Positions 11,986-26,182 of a DNA stretch of 64,000 bases are shown one piece after another; positions within the stretch are counted from its first letter, which is position 1, and every line of letters starts with the position of its first letter. The notes beneath the pieces are model-generated. The model searched no databases. It saw only the letters and a list, made by a program, of their open reading frames with translations, and was not told the DNA's origin. Where the stretch lies: contig VZRG01000447.1 in NCBI GenBank assembly GCA_013397435.1, positions 186,001-250,000 on the forward strand, given 5' to 3'. This stretch comes from Erythrocercus mccallii (taxonomy: Eukaryota > Chordata > Aves > Passeriformes > Dicruridae). The position numbers and the translations under genes are program-made.

Positions 11986-13739
11986 GAGTTACTTGGTGTT
12001 GCTTTATTCCTTTTATATGGATATTTGCTCTATATCCAATTTTGTTTGGTAACTGTAATCTGTAGTGGTCTTTCTACGAATAAGATAAAGCCAGATTGTA
12101 TAAGTTTTCAGTTTCCTCAAAAATGTTGATGGATGTCCCTCACTGCCAGAGCAACACTGAATTTTGAGGAAGTAACAGCCATACTGTTATCATGCACCAC
12201 AGCAGAGCTAGGTCACAAGCTAGTCTTGTCTCAGCCTTTCACTTGGGCTGTAATCCATGAAGTTTATAAGGCCTAGCAAGATATACCCTCTTGATCTAGG
12301 TGTCTTTATTCTTAAATGAAAGGAGAGTAATGCTAGATAGGATATGTAAACTATTATAGAACACCAATAATGTATTGCAAATACAGTTACATCTTATGTT
12401 AACTCAGATGTTAGTCTCTTGCTGGTAACCATCCTGTTTTCAACAGTGACTGCTTGTTTGTTTTCTGTTGATATTGAATGAGCTGGTTTCAGTATTTAAA
12501 GCCTTAGTGTCTTTAGACTCACCTACATAAAAGTCCAAGTATCTCTTGATGTTTCAATTGGTCAGTAAACAATTATTCCAGTGTATAAACTTTCAAGTGT
12601 ATAAAGATGGCTGCCGTCAAGGTATTCCCTTTGGGATCTACTTCCTAAAGTGGTCCAAGACAGTACCAATCCCTTGTCCCTTGATGTATGCTGCAAGATA
12701 CAGCCTGCTTTTGCTCTTTGTTGCTTGTACTTTGAGGAAGGGTTCTTAAAAAGCAGAACAAATATTTAGAATATCCACATGCCTTTTACAACACCATAAA
12801 GGCTGAGTGCTTATTGCATACTTCAGCGTGGTTCTATTAAAGACGCAGGAAAACTGCTGATTTATATCCTCTACATTCCAGGCCATTCTTTGGGTCTCAG
12901 TTATTGCATATCTGCCTGATCATAGTCAGGAGTGGACTAGGATCAAACTTGTATGATGCTTTTTCTATTAACTTGTATGGACATTTGTGTTTTATTTTCT
13001 GTGGTGTTATTTTATTTTGTCCTTTTTTCACCCACTTTGCATGTATAATAGTTGACAGAGAAGCAATCTCTAGAAGTTTAGTTTTCTCCCTACTGCTAGA
13101 AGTATGAGGTCCTTTCTTTGAAGCAGTGTGTTTCTTTCGGAACTAGTGCATGAGGCTTCCATAGCATAGATATAAGATTTATCCCTCTGGACAGTTTTCT
13201 AAATTCCTTGAAGTGAGTGCTATTTTTGGAAATCATAAACGAGACTTTTGAAAATTACTCAAACTCTCTGTGCTGCAGGAGAACATGGCTAAAAAGGACT
13301 GCCCAATTAGTTAAATGAAATTTCTCAACATTGAACCCAGCTGCGGAATAGAAGGTTCCTTTCCAGGTGTTCAGAGACCACAGGATTAGAACACAAGAGG
13401 TACAAGAAGTACACTGTGAGATACTTGCTTTACATATAAATCTTTCTTTGTGCCCCCAAATCTTTTTAGTGAGCCTCCTCCTTCTCATATTTTACACAAT
13501 GACAAGAGTTCCAAAAAGGTCATTCCTTTAAAGATTGTATATGTGCATGCTGTGTTGTGTTTAATAAATTTTGAGAATTATCATCTTTCACATCACTTAA
13601 ATGTCTGCATGTTGAGGTAAGATAGGTTTTTATCCTTAGTAAGATTATTATTTAACTGGACTGTTGTGACCACAATACGTATGATTGGAAAAGGTATCAT
13701 AGTTTAGCTTTTTGTATGTGGATGTAGGAGTGAGGAAAA
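11986..13739. other. Noncoding sequence, no gene seen
   Basis: Frames of at most 77 codons, no domain and no recognised repeat. Composition is AT-rich and CpG-poor. Confidence 0.6.
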
Positions 13740-13990
13740 AAGTAATGTTTATTTCAGAAAATAATGGTATCTATGGCAACAGACACATGCTGTGTTTCAA
13801 TGGGGAAATACAAGCAGCCATGTTAAAAAAGAAGAGGCTATTTCAATAATGGCTTTTCAATAATTCATTGCACAAATTTTACAAGTAAAGTTAAGATGTA
13901 CTGCCACAGTCAAACTAATGAGTATCAAGTTAATTTTGATACTCAACAGTGATTATTCCTGCAATTAAATATTCTTCTCAGATTATGTTT
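13740..13990. promoter_or_regulatory. Candidate conserved noncoding element with a 10-bp inverted repeat
   Basis: The stretch has no repeat signature and several motifs typical of enhancers. 'tatctatggcaaca' resembles the half site of an RFX X-box. TAAT-type homeodomain cores occur at several places. A perfect palindrome has arms TGAGTATCAA (13919-13928) and TTGATACTCA (13936-13945) around a 7-base spacer containing TTAAT. The motifs are seen; the regulatory role and conservation are inferred. Confidence 0.3.
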
Positions 13991-16900
13991 AAAAAACTGC
14001 CTGAGAAATATTTTCCAGAGACACACTAACAAAAACAAAGTTTGACATTTCTCAAGTGGAAATAGAATACAAACTTTTTATAGCTGGCCTTGTTACCATT
14101 TTATATCCATGGTGTCTCTAGCAGGATAACAAAGATTTCTAGCTACATGTCCACAGGCAGAATGGGTTATAGCTGAATATTTATTTAACTAGTACTTAAA
14201 AGCTTACCTAATTCATAAACATTTGTGTTAGGGGTATGTGGTTCCTACAGGCACATTAGTAGAGTTTCTAATTTTGATTGTTTCTTGTTAATAATTCAAA
14301 ATAGTGACATCTTTCCAAAGCCTTAGGTGTTGTCCCTGGCTGCTGTTTTGCTTGTACTGTATCTGTCTGAAGCTGTAAGTCCCTTTACCCTCTTGCAACA
14401 TACACTGCTTCCAAAACCGCAGCAAGAAACATGAGAAAGCACTTTATGTCTTTGTTTATAGTAGTTGTCGAGAGCCAAGGCTGCATGCTAATGATCTCAA
14501 TAGTGACTAATGAGTAGTGAAGTTTTCAAGCAGGAAAATATTGAAAGAGATTAAATAGCAGAAGCAAGAGGGAAAGACTAAATCAGACCACCAGCATTAA
14601 AACCTGATACCAGGATATTTTCACCTTGAATTTTCAGGTGAAATTCACACCAGTTCAGGGAGTCACTATAGGATATATGCCCGAATTCACTTTTTAAAAC
14701 ATTATTTAAATAGCTGTTAGTTTTCAAATTAAAAATCAGAGAGAATTTGGAATTAAAAGGGGGTATAGGTACTGTACCGTTTCACTGTGAAGGGACTAAT
14801 TTTATCATTAAAGAAACATGCAAAGATAGGCATGTGTAAAGTGAACATAGACATGGCTCAGATACACACTTTGGCAGCAATTTCAAAACTAAATCCTTGA
14901 CAGGCTGTTTTCTTTGTACATGTATATTTTAGTATGTTTAACGTAAAATTTACATGCACAGTTGGCCTGTAGAGAACTGAGAAAGTGGCACCAGAGTTCC
15001 TGAGTGGCTACTCTAGATTAGTGATCCTTCCTCATCAACCTCTCTGGACAAAGGGATTCCATTTTATATGCTGGGCATGCTTCATGGTGAGCGTGGTGGA
15101 ATGAGGCTTTTCTTCTTTACATACATGCCCAGACAGCCTGTAAAGGCCTGAAGGCACTAGCAATGTGATTTCTCACCTTGTGAAGGGTTACACAGATCTT
15201 CAAGCACCTTGTCCCCAGTGAGTCTGTTAAAACAAAGAGTGTTTTTATTCTGAAGAAATTCACCATTTAGAGGAGGAATTTGATATATTCAGTTTTACTA
15301 AAGACATATTTTTACCTTCCCTTTCACTCCAAACCCCTGAGCTAAATATTTGTTTGTTTGTGGATGTAGTATGTTTTTCTGTGCTGCTGGTAGGGCAGAT
15401 CTAGATTTTGTTCAAATGTTTTTCTATTACAGAAAATTAAATTTATATTTTAAATTTACTATTTCAAAAATAAACACTACAGACAAAATTTTTTATCCTG
15501 ACCTACACAGCAGCTCTCACCTCCCATAGTCTGTTCTTCCTGAATGAGGGGAACTCCCATTGATGTGTGGATCTGAGAGAAGAATTTTGCCCTAAGGGCT
15601 CAATTTTGCTCTGAGATTGACATACGCATATCATCAAAAATAGAATAATCTATGCATTTGAGGAGCTATCAGCAGCTCTTGTGCAATGCTGTTGCTCTTG
15701 GAGATTTCTGACATCCTACTAAAATGTGTGATAGGCTGAGAGTTATCCTAGGTCTAATGATTGTCCTAGCAATGCCTTCCCCAAAATATATGAGGTAGAA
15801 ATAAAGGGTGATTTTACTTTGTTATTGTAACGAAACATATTATGACATATCAGGCAAATTTAACAAATGTTTTTTCTTATAACACTTTCTTGATTAGGTC
15901 TCATTCTAGAATCTCTTCAGACAGGTACTCACTCAGGATCTGTCTGGCTGCACAAGTATTTTCACATCTTTTGACATTCTCTGAGACCCATCTACAAAAT
16001 ATGGCATTTGTGACTTTTAGAGGAAAGAGTGGGCTACACTGGACATAAGACCCAGGGTTTCATTGTGGGTAGAAGAGTACTTCAACATCTTGCTCTGGAG
16101 TGTTGGCATATCTAGAAAAAGTTACCTGAGGGGCAAAAGTCATCACCTCTCCTTGCACAGGGAGTGTCTGTGATCTTTCTTTTTGGCAGTTTTTGTCCAG
16201 GTTTTCTATTGGCCTGAATAATATGACCACTGAGCTCCAGTGAGCACACGTTTGGGTAGAAATCAGTACTTTCCATCAATTTTTCTCACTCCTGATCCCA
16301 CACTTCCTTCTTTTCTGCTGCTGGGGAAGTTCTGCTCCTCTCAGTTATGGTTACTTTCAGGTGTCACCAGATATCTAACAAGCACATGCTTAAGGTATCT
16401 TGATGCCGTGTAGCAGGAGATGGGTGTCATGATTCACTGCTGGGTGGGACTAGGTGAATAGCTGAGGATTGAGGGGCAGGTTTCTTGTGCTTTCTTTCCA
16501 CAATTTTTCCTGCTGTCCTGGAGGCAGTGACAAAGTGACACACTTCTTAAAGATCTTGTTAGGTGCATGTCACTCAGAACTCTAAAGCTGACCTCCTCTT
16601 GCCTAAAATAGATCTTTATTACAAGAGAAATTTATAAAGATTTTCCAAAAGGATACAAAATTAACTCTCTCTGCCTTGTACTAACAATATCTGTGACAGC
16701 AGTTAGGAGAGAGTGTCATATCACAAAAAGCTTTCTTTCTGGTTTTCAGCTCCACCTACACTATGATCTGACTCCCTGTTGGAAGTTTCAAAGGAAGGAG
16801 GTTCCTTTTCTTGCAATACAGCTGGAAGAATGGCTGGAAGCTCTTTTTTCTCTCTGCTGTGGTTACAGAAATGATACTTTCTTATTGAAATTGGCAGGAA

Positions 16901-18034
16901 TAACAGTATCTTCTTTTCCTCTGGAGGACCTAGCAACTGCTGACTGGGTCCCCTGTAATCCCCCAGCCTCACGCAGTTCCTCTAGCAATATCAAAAGTAT
17001 TCTTCAGAAGAATTGGTTAAAACATCCAATTTTTAAAATAAACGGGGTGGTTTGTTATTCCCAGGAACTGTGCTAATAAGAATATTCCATTAATTCTTCA
17101 ACAAAGGTTTAATAATCATGATTTGGGAAAGCTGGTTTATGTAAACAATAACATAGTTAAAGCCCAGAGATTGGTTACAGCTTGGAGTGGGATACAGCCT
17201 GGCCTCCATGTAGGTGTTGACAGTGTATATTTCTGTTTTAGCCCAATGTTCACACCAGCTCGTTCACTCAAAGGAGTCTAGAGCAGATACTTGGGGACTG
17301 ACTCACTTACAAATGGAGATGTTATAGGGTACCTGAGACCTCCAAGTGAGTTTTGATGTAAAACATATGAAACAACTTCTGGCAGGATATCTGGCACCTT
17401 GCAGGATACACCAGAGCATCAGAAATGGTAGCTATTTTGCCATGCATCTCTCCTAGAGTGACTAGATCGACACCTCATTCTTTTTTAGCCATCTCCGTTG
17501 TTAACCACTAAGTTTAGGCATTTGAATCTTCATCAAAATCTCCACTCCAGAGTCACTGTGCCATAACTAATTCCTGAAATTTTATCACTTTGACTATGAC
17601 ATATGATATAGGATTAGTAAAAGACATTCAGTGGTATTCCTTCTGATTTTGTAACTGATGCTTATCAAAGATGTAGAAACTTTAATAAACAGTGCAAAAA
17701 GCTTATCTTGTGAATATGGATTATAATTTGTTTTTTGGACGTTTATATTAGTCAGTGTTTTTGAAAAAAACCTGCTCTTATTTAAAGTATTAATATTTGC
17801 ATTCAATGCACTAAAGTGATTCCAAATACCATGAAAATATAATTCCAGCTTTTACTTGAATCTGTGTTCAGGGACCTGTTTTTTCATTATATGACCTGCC
17901 TCTCTTCCCAATTACTGTAGTGATTCTTATTTGATGCTTGGAGCTAAAACACACAATCTCCACACTCTCAATATTGCTTAAGGTAAACTTGAGCAAAAAC
18001 CTGCTATTTCAAACCTTTCAACTTCAAAATGCTT
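13991..18034. other. Noncoding sequence, no gene seen
   Basis: The longest frame is 127 codons (16693-17076 plus) and overlaps an 83-codon minus frame at 16721-16972. Its translation shows no signal peptide, repeated motif or family pattern I know, and no flanking splice pattern makes it a clear exon. I treat it as chance. No transposon recognised. Confidence 0.55.
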
Positions 18035-18150
18035 CACAAACATTCAAAACTAATCACGACCATATCCTTTGGTAGGAAATATGACACATATTACGGGTGA
18101 GGAAACTGAGAGAGAGACAAAATAACATCCTGAGAGAGCACATGAAATGC
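18035..18150 (+). repeat. MIR-like ancient SINE remnant
   Basis: The block 'cttcacaaacattcaaaact' is followed at the expected distance by 'gggtgaggaaactgagag', the hallmark of the MIR core (family form 'gatgaggaaactgaggca'), and then by a degenerate tail. Boundaries are approximate. Confidence 0.6.
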
Positions 18151-21100
18151 TCAATCTGCTTCAGGCCACTAAGCATGCTGCCAGGCAATATGGAAATGTA
18201 TAAGAGCTATAAGGCAATTGCTAGGGTTATCAAAATATGTGTTTACCAGATATAACACAGTATGCCCACAGTGGGAATGGTTAGTGACACAGCTACAGAA
18301 ACCTACTGTGGTGCACTGTTGGATGGGCGTGATGGTAGGACACTGATAAAACATTGGCTGATCATCATGCTCTTCACATCAGCCTCCTCTGAGGAAAAGC
18401 ATATGCCTGAAAGTCATAAACAAACCATTGATTTTCATAAATAAAACCTCAAGATCAACAGATCAACATATATGTGGCAGAAATATGATTTGATTCCTGG
18501 AAATGACATAAATGCCAGACCTTTTCTTTAGAACATGAGTCTCAAATCTTACATGTTAGTAGATGTAAAACTCTGATGAGGAAAATCCTACCTCCTCAAG
18601 CTGATGAGGCTAGTAATGAAGTGTCTGTCATACTCCTGATAAACACAGCAAAATATTTGCTGTAGAAAATTGTTACAAAATTTTCAAATCCAGAAAGCTG
18701 TTACAAAATTTTTTTTTGCATTTGTAGGAATACATATAAGAAAAAAATTGAAGCACAATTTTAAATCTCTAAAGCAACAGAATCCTGAACTGAGAAATCC
18801 AGCAGGCTGAGAAAACACCTAAAATCAAATAAAGCCCAAAAATCTGGAATCTTTCCTTACATTTTATGCTGTATAGCTGAGTGCATCTATAGCAGCCACT
18901 CTAGAAATCAGTTTTTGTTAAATCATACTTTTCCCGCCTTTAGTTTTTTTCCATATAACCTAAACCAATACTGCTTTACTCCACTGGTCAGATGAGCCAA
19001 GTACCTTCTCCTAGTGGCAGATGAGGGCACAGGCTGCATCCTGTCTCCTGTCATAATGGGCTCCAGTCCATAGAAGCACTGGAATTGTCACTGTAATGTT
19101 GGCTTTACTCCATGAGGGTCCTGGGATGATGCTTCCCAGGAGTGTTGGGCTGGCTAAGACTCTGCTAAACTCATAAATGGCTCAGAAAAAAACCTTGCAT
19201 TCTTAACAGGGGTCCAGGAAAGTAGGTGAGTGAGGGCAGACTTACATGATAAAAAAAAAATAAAATTAAAAAAAGCCTATTGCTTTTAATCATCTTGTTG
19301 TCTGAAGATCATTCCCTGTTCACTTATAAAGGATTGGGAATCAGCAAACTTAATGAATTGTCTAGCAAGGCTATTGAGCTGGATATACTTTTAATAAATC
19401 AAGGCTCAACTGGAAATTTCTGAAGCACTTATGGATTGAAGGAGAGATTTTGACTATCAGCTACTGAAGTCTCTTTTTCCAGGTCAGATTGCCAGCCGCA
19501 GATCGTCCACATATTTATTAACAAAACCCATTGCCTTGCACCCTGCCTTAGGGCTGGATTTTAGCTATTTACTGAGTTGAGTATGAATATATGACTTAAG
19601 AAGAGACAATTTAGTCAATGGAAGCAAAAATCCACCTGTTTTCCTCAGGTTTGCCATATGATTCTCTCTGGCCCATATGGCATGGCCTATGGCCTCAGTC
19701 TCATTAGAACTAGCGTTACTTCCCTTCCTGGAGCTACCATTTATGATCATGATGTTCAGAAAAATTACCTTAATGGTAGAACAGAGATTTAAGTAATTTT
19801 TTTGGCATAATTTCAGTACTGGAAAGCCATTTAACTTCCCTTATTATGTCATGTATTTTGGATTTTAACATGTGATTACCTGAGAACAAGAGAGACAGTT
19901 CTTCCCTCCTGGTAGAAATTCTGCTTTTCAAACCTCAAAGAGAATAAAACTTGCAATGCTGATGTTCATTTTTCTTATTTGCCAACGTTAGAAAGTTTAA
20001 TTCTCTTTCTTTTAGATCTCTTTTCAGCAAGCTCTTTTCCCATCACCTCTTGTTTTTCTTTATCTCTTGGGGCTCAGCCTTGTCAGTGTTCTAGTTCATT
20101 CACATTTCACATTGCTGATCAAGATAATGTGCTTAGGGTTATGAAATGTTGATGAATGGTCAAATGAAGTTTCAATGTCATAGACCTCTAAATCTATTGT
20201 GTTTAATTAGAAATTTCTTAGGAACTCTCAATCCTTTAAATCCTTTCTTGAGTAAAACCTATGGGGAGTCATGGTATTTTGTTTTCCGTAAGAACGCCAG
20301 CAAGGGTAGAGAAAAAGTTTGGTATTGATCAAAACCAGTCTTACAAACCCAGATTCGTCTCAGAGGGGATTGTTGAATGAGGCAAGGCCTGTGCTGTACA
20401 GGCAGTTATCTCTGTATATGAGGTTGATCACAGGACTTTTAGTTGGTCAGTGTTGCCTATATATTACAATTACTAGCTTTGACAGTCAGGAATAACTTGA
20501 AACTTCTATACATTTTGAGAAAATTGGACCCCAAAACTGTCTTAAGGATATTACATTATGGAAAAGAAAGGATCAGATCATACAGTGTTTTGGGTTTTCT
20601 TTTGATAATTCCTAAAGTGTCGTTCTCTTCTGAAGCTAGGAATTAGAATGGTAATGGTAGGATTGGTAGGACTGTGCTTTCCTTTCCCCACCAGAGTATA
20701 TACAGGGCTTTCCATACCATGTAACACATCTTTTTTTTTAAAAACTTCTTCTAAAGGCAGACTCTCAGAAATATTTCACAGTGAAAGCAATTGACAAAGC
20801 TCTAAACTTCCTTTTAGATGTCTCTAACCTTTAGCTGAAGATTTTTCAGAAGTATTTTTTTATAATTAAGAAGGAATACTAGTTATCCTGGAATTTAAAC
20901 TGCTTATAGTAGATGAGAAAATCTCTGTAGTAATACTATTTTGACTCAGTTTCTAAAATGATCACATACCATCTCAGTTTAATGACAAATATGTTTTGGA
21001 AATAATACTGACATTTGGAAGATTCATTTAGCATGCATGACCAGCCAGTAAACTTTTCAAGTTAAGTTTAAAAAAAAAATAATTTGAGCAAGTTTTTAGG

Positions 21101-24100
21101 ACTTGAAATGGTACTAAATATATGGCTATATCTTCAGCCAGCATAACCACAGTGTACCTTGAATGATGTCAGTAAAACCACTCTCTTTTGGTTTTGATAA
21201 GGTCACAATAGTGTATGCAGGTCTAACTTGTTATAATCAGCTTTCTCAGTCACTCAGGAGAACACTGCCAATTTCTAAACTTTAATACTTTTAAGCTGTG
21301 AAGGTTTAAAGTGATGGATTTGCTCAGGGTTGGGAGGAAAAATTTAATCTGACTTCTTGTTTTGGATTAAGAAAAGTGCTTCCAGAGCCCTAAATCTGAG
21401 TGAAGGATGGCCTCACATTGGTCCATAATAGCAATACTTCTCTTGGAATCTGTAGTTCTGCAGGGATTATGAGAACATGGAATTTGGAGAAAGAAAATTT
21501 GGCTAAGTCAGATAGTTTATTCCCCTGAAAGATGTGAATATTCCATAAACAGATGAGTGACTAGCCCTTATGTGTAAATCCTACTGAATCTACAGTGGAG
21601 AGAACAAAGCTGTAGTAGCAGCTATTAATAAAGCATTAGAGTTTTGAATGCATAAGATGAATATTTTTGTATAAATTATTGCACTGTTCTGGAGGATGTT
21701 TCTGATTGATTGTAAAGATTTTAGTCATAATCAGGTGTCATGAGAACCTGGAGAAAGTGATTATGATGGCATGAATTTGTTGGGTTTTTCCATAGAGGCG
21801 TTACTGTCATCAAACTTCAAATTCAGCTTTGGCTTGTTAAGTGCCTTAGCAAAATCTGAGTACAACCCTCCTCTTGGCAGGAGCTCATGGACTGAGGATG
21901 CATCTTTCTCAGTAATTATATAGACACAACTTGATTTATGTGGTTGGAAGACAAAAAGACAAAAATTTGCAGCACTATTCACTGTGCCAACTCTTGTAGC
22001 AGCCTCAGACCTTTAAAAAATTTGCAGATCAGTCTATGTGCGATGTTATAATGGATCTTTTATTTTTACCTGCATATCACTGAGGCGTATAACACATTCA
22101 AACTCTTTCCGAAATAAAAAGCAAGATAAGAGGTAACTTTGAGTAATTTTCCTTTTTTTATTTTTTTTCCTTTCTTCTGGCTCTACTTAAACTACATTGC
22201 ATTAAGTTTTCCAGATGATGCCCTTCTGTCTTTTGGCAATTCTAACCACATGGAATTTGAAGACTGCTTTTATATATAATGGATTTTCAGATGTTTGACA
22301 ACCTGCTTGGACCTAGATGCAGTTTCAGCCTTGCTCATCATGTTCAGAGATCTGTCATCCTGAACAAAGGTGAGATAGTCTTTGAAGCAGCAAGCCTGGG
22401 ATTTCCATGGAGTGTATGATAAAGATGTAGTCAAAGACAAGCAGAGGGAACTGATATTTTCCCACTTTGAGGTATCTGTTGTGGTGTTTGCCTGCTTCTC
22501 TTTTACAGCAAAGGTGTGAGTTTATTTGTCTTTCTCATTTATTACTGCACAACTGATCTTGGACCAGATGTTCTAAGTCGTGTGCATGTTGAGAGCAGCA
22601 GGTTTACTGGACGTGTGCAGACCACCTGCACCCTACACATGTAACAGATCCACTCCTTCCAAGGCCTGTTAGGTTTATGAAACTTGTGCAATGTGGCTTG
22701 CACACCTAGGAAATGATGAAAGGAATTGCCTAGGTCTAGTTCTTCTGAGGGTTTAGAAAGAAGAGAAATGTCTTTCACTGTAGGAAAACTGACCTTCAAG
22801 TAGGAGGAATGTTTCCCCGTTTGGGAAACTTATTCTGTGAGGTTTGGACAAAAGACAAATCCAGCGAGTGTGAGAAACCTTAGTATCTGAGGGAGAAATC
22901 TGTTCAACAGTTAATATGGCTCCAGGCAGTATAATCCCCTGAGGCAGGAAAGCAACCTCTGTGCCTTAGAAACTCCTTCAAGGTGTCAGCCTTGTCAGTG
23001 TGGCGCTTGTGAACCACTGCACTGGAAAGCCACAGGGCGTGTAAAGGCTTCGGCATCCTGGTAGAGAACCTTGGAAGTGGTGTATCTGTCAAGAGCAATG
23101 GGAGATGGGCCAGATACCAGGTCAGTTTCTTGTACACTAATTAATCACCAGGAGGTAACTGATGATACTGAAAATAAAAACTAAGGAAGAAAGCATCTCA
23201 AGTGGAATAATGAAGCAATGAAGAATTTCACTGCAGAGAGAACTTTGGAGGAATGGAGGATAGCAGAAGATGTGAATGACCCCTTACTCTTTATCTGCTT
23301 ACAAAAGGGATGGCAGTCAAAGAATGATAGCTGTCGTACAATAGGTTGTCCTGAAGTCCTGAGAGGTTCCTTTGGTTTCCAGTTACTTAGGCAGTCAGAA
23401 TTAACCATGAAAGTGTTCAGGACTATTTTACTCTGAAATACATTTTTTTAAAAAAATAGTATTTTAAAGGAGGCTATATTAAAAAAGGTGAAATTCATAA
23501 CAGTGAAAGTCTGTGACTGAGGAGAAAATTTCACAATTTAATGAAGAAAGAGCCTGATTACAAAGGGGATTGTGACTGGATCTGGAACAAATCACTGGAA
23601 CATCATGAAATAACTCTTGACAAAGTACTTAGAGTTTGTCAAACTAACCAGGTGCCCAGTTCAGAATAAAGGAGAGGACATAATTGAGAATCCAAAACAG
23701 AGCAAAAAAAAGACGTTTGATGAAGATATAATTGTATACAAGAGCAGCATCTGGGCCCGCAGATTGCATGGAAAAGAGCACAAGCCATAAACTGGAAGAA
23801 GGTATGCACTAGATTACATCACTGTGAAATAGTGTGTAAGAAGCAGCATACAGGAGATCAATGACAGCACCGTTTGCTCTGGAGGATTCTTCATAAGAGC
23901 AATTCATCAGAAGATGAATGGACTATCACCCTGAAAGCAAGTAAGACATTTATTCATTTTAAATTGGATACTGGTGCACATGATGGTGTGTTGATTGAAA
24001 TAATGTTATTCTCCTGACAAGAAGCAGATAATGGAGAGTCAGGGGAGGTTTACAGGGGTAAGATAATAGCAACTAAAGTTAACATGAGGGTAAATAAAGC

Positions 24101-24347
24101 AGACTGATACAGTCTGTATTAACTTTATGGAGAAGAGCATTCATTACAGAAAAAATAATGTGTTGAAACTTTGTTCTCATCAGGACAATGTGCTCACGAG
24201 ACAGAACAGGAAGACAGTATACCTGAAGAAGCATCAGAGGACACCAGCTAGGGAACAAGCTGTCTTTGAGCAGAACACACCTCAGAGGAGTCAGCCTTCC
24301 TCCAGTCCCTCTTTCTATTCAAATTCCCTTCTTCTGAAGGAAGAGGC
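18151..24347. other. Noncoding sequence, no gene seen
   Basis: All frames are 91 codons or fewer and overlap on both strands. I see no domain and no recognised repeat. A 14-base word TGTTACAAAATTTT occurs twice 28 bases apart (18671-18684 and 18699-18712). The stretch 22.5-24.3 kb is somewhat less AT-rich than its surroundings, but I can assign nothing to it. Confidence 0.6.
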
Positions 24348-24372
24348 AAAAAAAAAAAAAAAAAAAAAAAAA
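24348..24372. repeat. Poly-A run, 25 bases
   Basis: A pure run of 25 A is the longest homopolymer in the window. No AATAAA lies within about 40 bases upstream and no coding remnant or target-site duplication is evident, so I do not call it a retroposed gene tail. A plus-strand frame running through it (24127-24402) reads lysines and is an artefact of the run. Confidence 0.95.
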
Positions 24373-26182
24373 GGGGTGAGTTTATTATCCCAACAACCAT
24401 GAAATCCATAGGAGAGTGAGCTGTGGGCACACTTTATTCTCTAAAAAAGATTTTCTAGAGAGAAAAATAGAGACAGAATGTTTTCTGTCTGGATAGACCA
24501 AAGGAATGGAATAAATATGAATAAAAGAAAAAAAGTTACAGTAGTTGCTAGGGGATAATTTTCTGGTTGTCTAATATTATATTTTTTTATATCCAGGATG
24601 TATCAGCAGGATTCCAGGGAAAGTCTTTGGAAAAACACAGCACATGTTTTATGAGTTTTCCATGTCTTGTTGAGAAAACCCTGCTTCTTCAGACTTCCAT
24701 TTATGTTATGCTCAGCTTTTCATTTGTTGTATAATAACAACTACAAAAAAATTGATAGCACAGAAGAAATTGGGGCACCATAGAAGATATTTTAATATGG
24801 GAAAAACACTAAAAGAACCTGAAATTTTGGAAAAGAATAACTGCAAGCTCTGAGCATCCTGGAACAGAACCAAAGCTGCCGAGTTTGTGTGATGCCAGCA
24901 AAATGTAAATTTTCTGTAACATAAATAACACACCTGAGAAAGAAGGTTATTTGGCAAGACATATAGGTAACAGTGAAACCACTGCGGTTGACAAAGAAAT
25001 AGTAGATTTCTGGGAATGATGGATTACATTAGGACAATTGTGCCTTGTACTGCTGCCTGAATAAATAAATAGAGAATGCTCCTACACAATGACATTGCCT
25101 GACCTTAATAAAAAGTCCAAGAAGTCAAAGGAATTAATTTGGGAGGATGGTATGCCCAAAACTATATTGTCCACAGGTGTTTCAAAGGAGTATTTTGGGA
25201 TTTCAGTGCAATCTTCTTGCAGGAGAGTGGTCACAGCTAGAGACCAGTGGTTTATGAATAGTAGATGCTAACAGGAAATGAGAGTTAATAAGCTCAGATA
25301 GAAAAGGAGGCTTTGGCATGGTTGTAAAAGACTTCATGTCTTAGTTGTGGGAGGCCTTAGCTATTACTATTTTATTAGCTGAAATCGACTGCAAACCACT
25401 TATTGCTGTTACTGAAAATGACCTTGTGAACACTCCAGAGAATTCACAGCTTACTTTTATTTTTTTCAACTACAAATGGATGATTTGCAAATTGAACCTG
25501 AACATGGAAGAGATTTGGAGACACAGACTCTCTCTTCCAATTATTTGAAGTTCAACATTGGTATATTTTGCAAATAAAAATAAAATTTGTGTTCTGAGGT
25601 GAGCTAAGGACTTTGAGTTTCAGACTGACTACTTAGGATGAGATTCTACACAAAGTAATAAAGATTAAAATTTTAGTGGCAAACCCAGCATATCCCTCAT
25701 GACTCTTGTCAGTGCAAGGAGAGCTACTACCCCGCATGAAATCCTGTTTCAGGAATTATACTACTAAGTTATTAAAAAGCATGTGAAAAGTAGTTACAGA
25801 GGTTGATAGGGGTTCTTTAAAAAAATGTGGCAGAAAGAGGAGAGTTAATTTGAACTTAAATGAAGTTCTTAAATTCTGCTGCATATGACCAAACAAAAGA
25901 TCAAGGTGTAGGAAAGTGCTGTACTGATGATACAAAGAAAAAACTGGATGGAGCAAAATATATATAGATTGTTTACAGAGATTAGGGGAAAAAAGTCAAA
26001 ATCATAACACCGTGAATTACAACTATTCTGACTCTCGTGAGATGGTTTTGTTGGGAGATACAGATAAGGAGTTGATGATGGACATCAAAGATCTTTCCTG
26101 ATACTCCATATTTGACAGCAACGGGCCAGAATTAGTTATATGTGAATGTGGACAATGCAATATTGGCTTAATTGTCTTCATT
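24373..26182. other. Noncoding sequence, no gene seen
   Basis: Frames of at most 81 codons before the LTR boundary, no domain, AT-rich. Nothing recognised. Confidence 0.6.

Noticed and set aside
11598..11987. 129-codon plus-strand open frame
   Set aside because: It is antisense to the minus-strand CR1 element.
16693..17076. 127-codon plus-strand open frame outside known repeats
   Set aside because: No recognisable domain, signal peptide or conserved motif, an overlapping minus frame of 83 codons, and length within chance for 64 kb of DNA.
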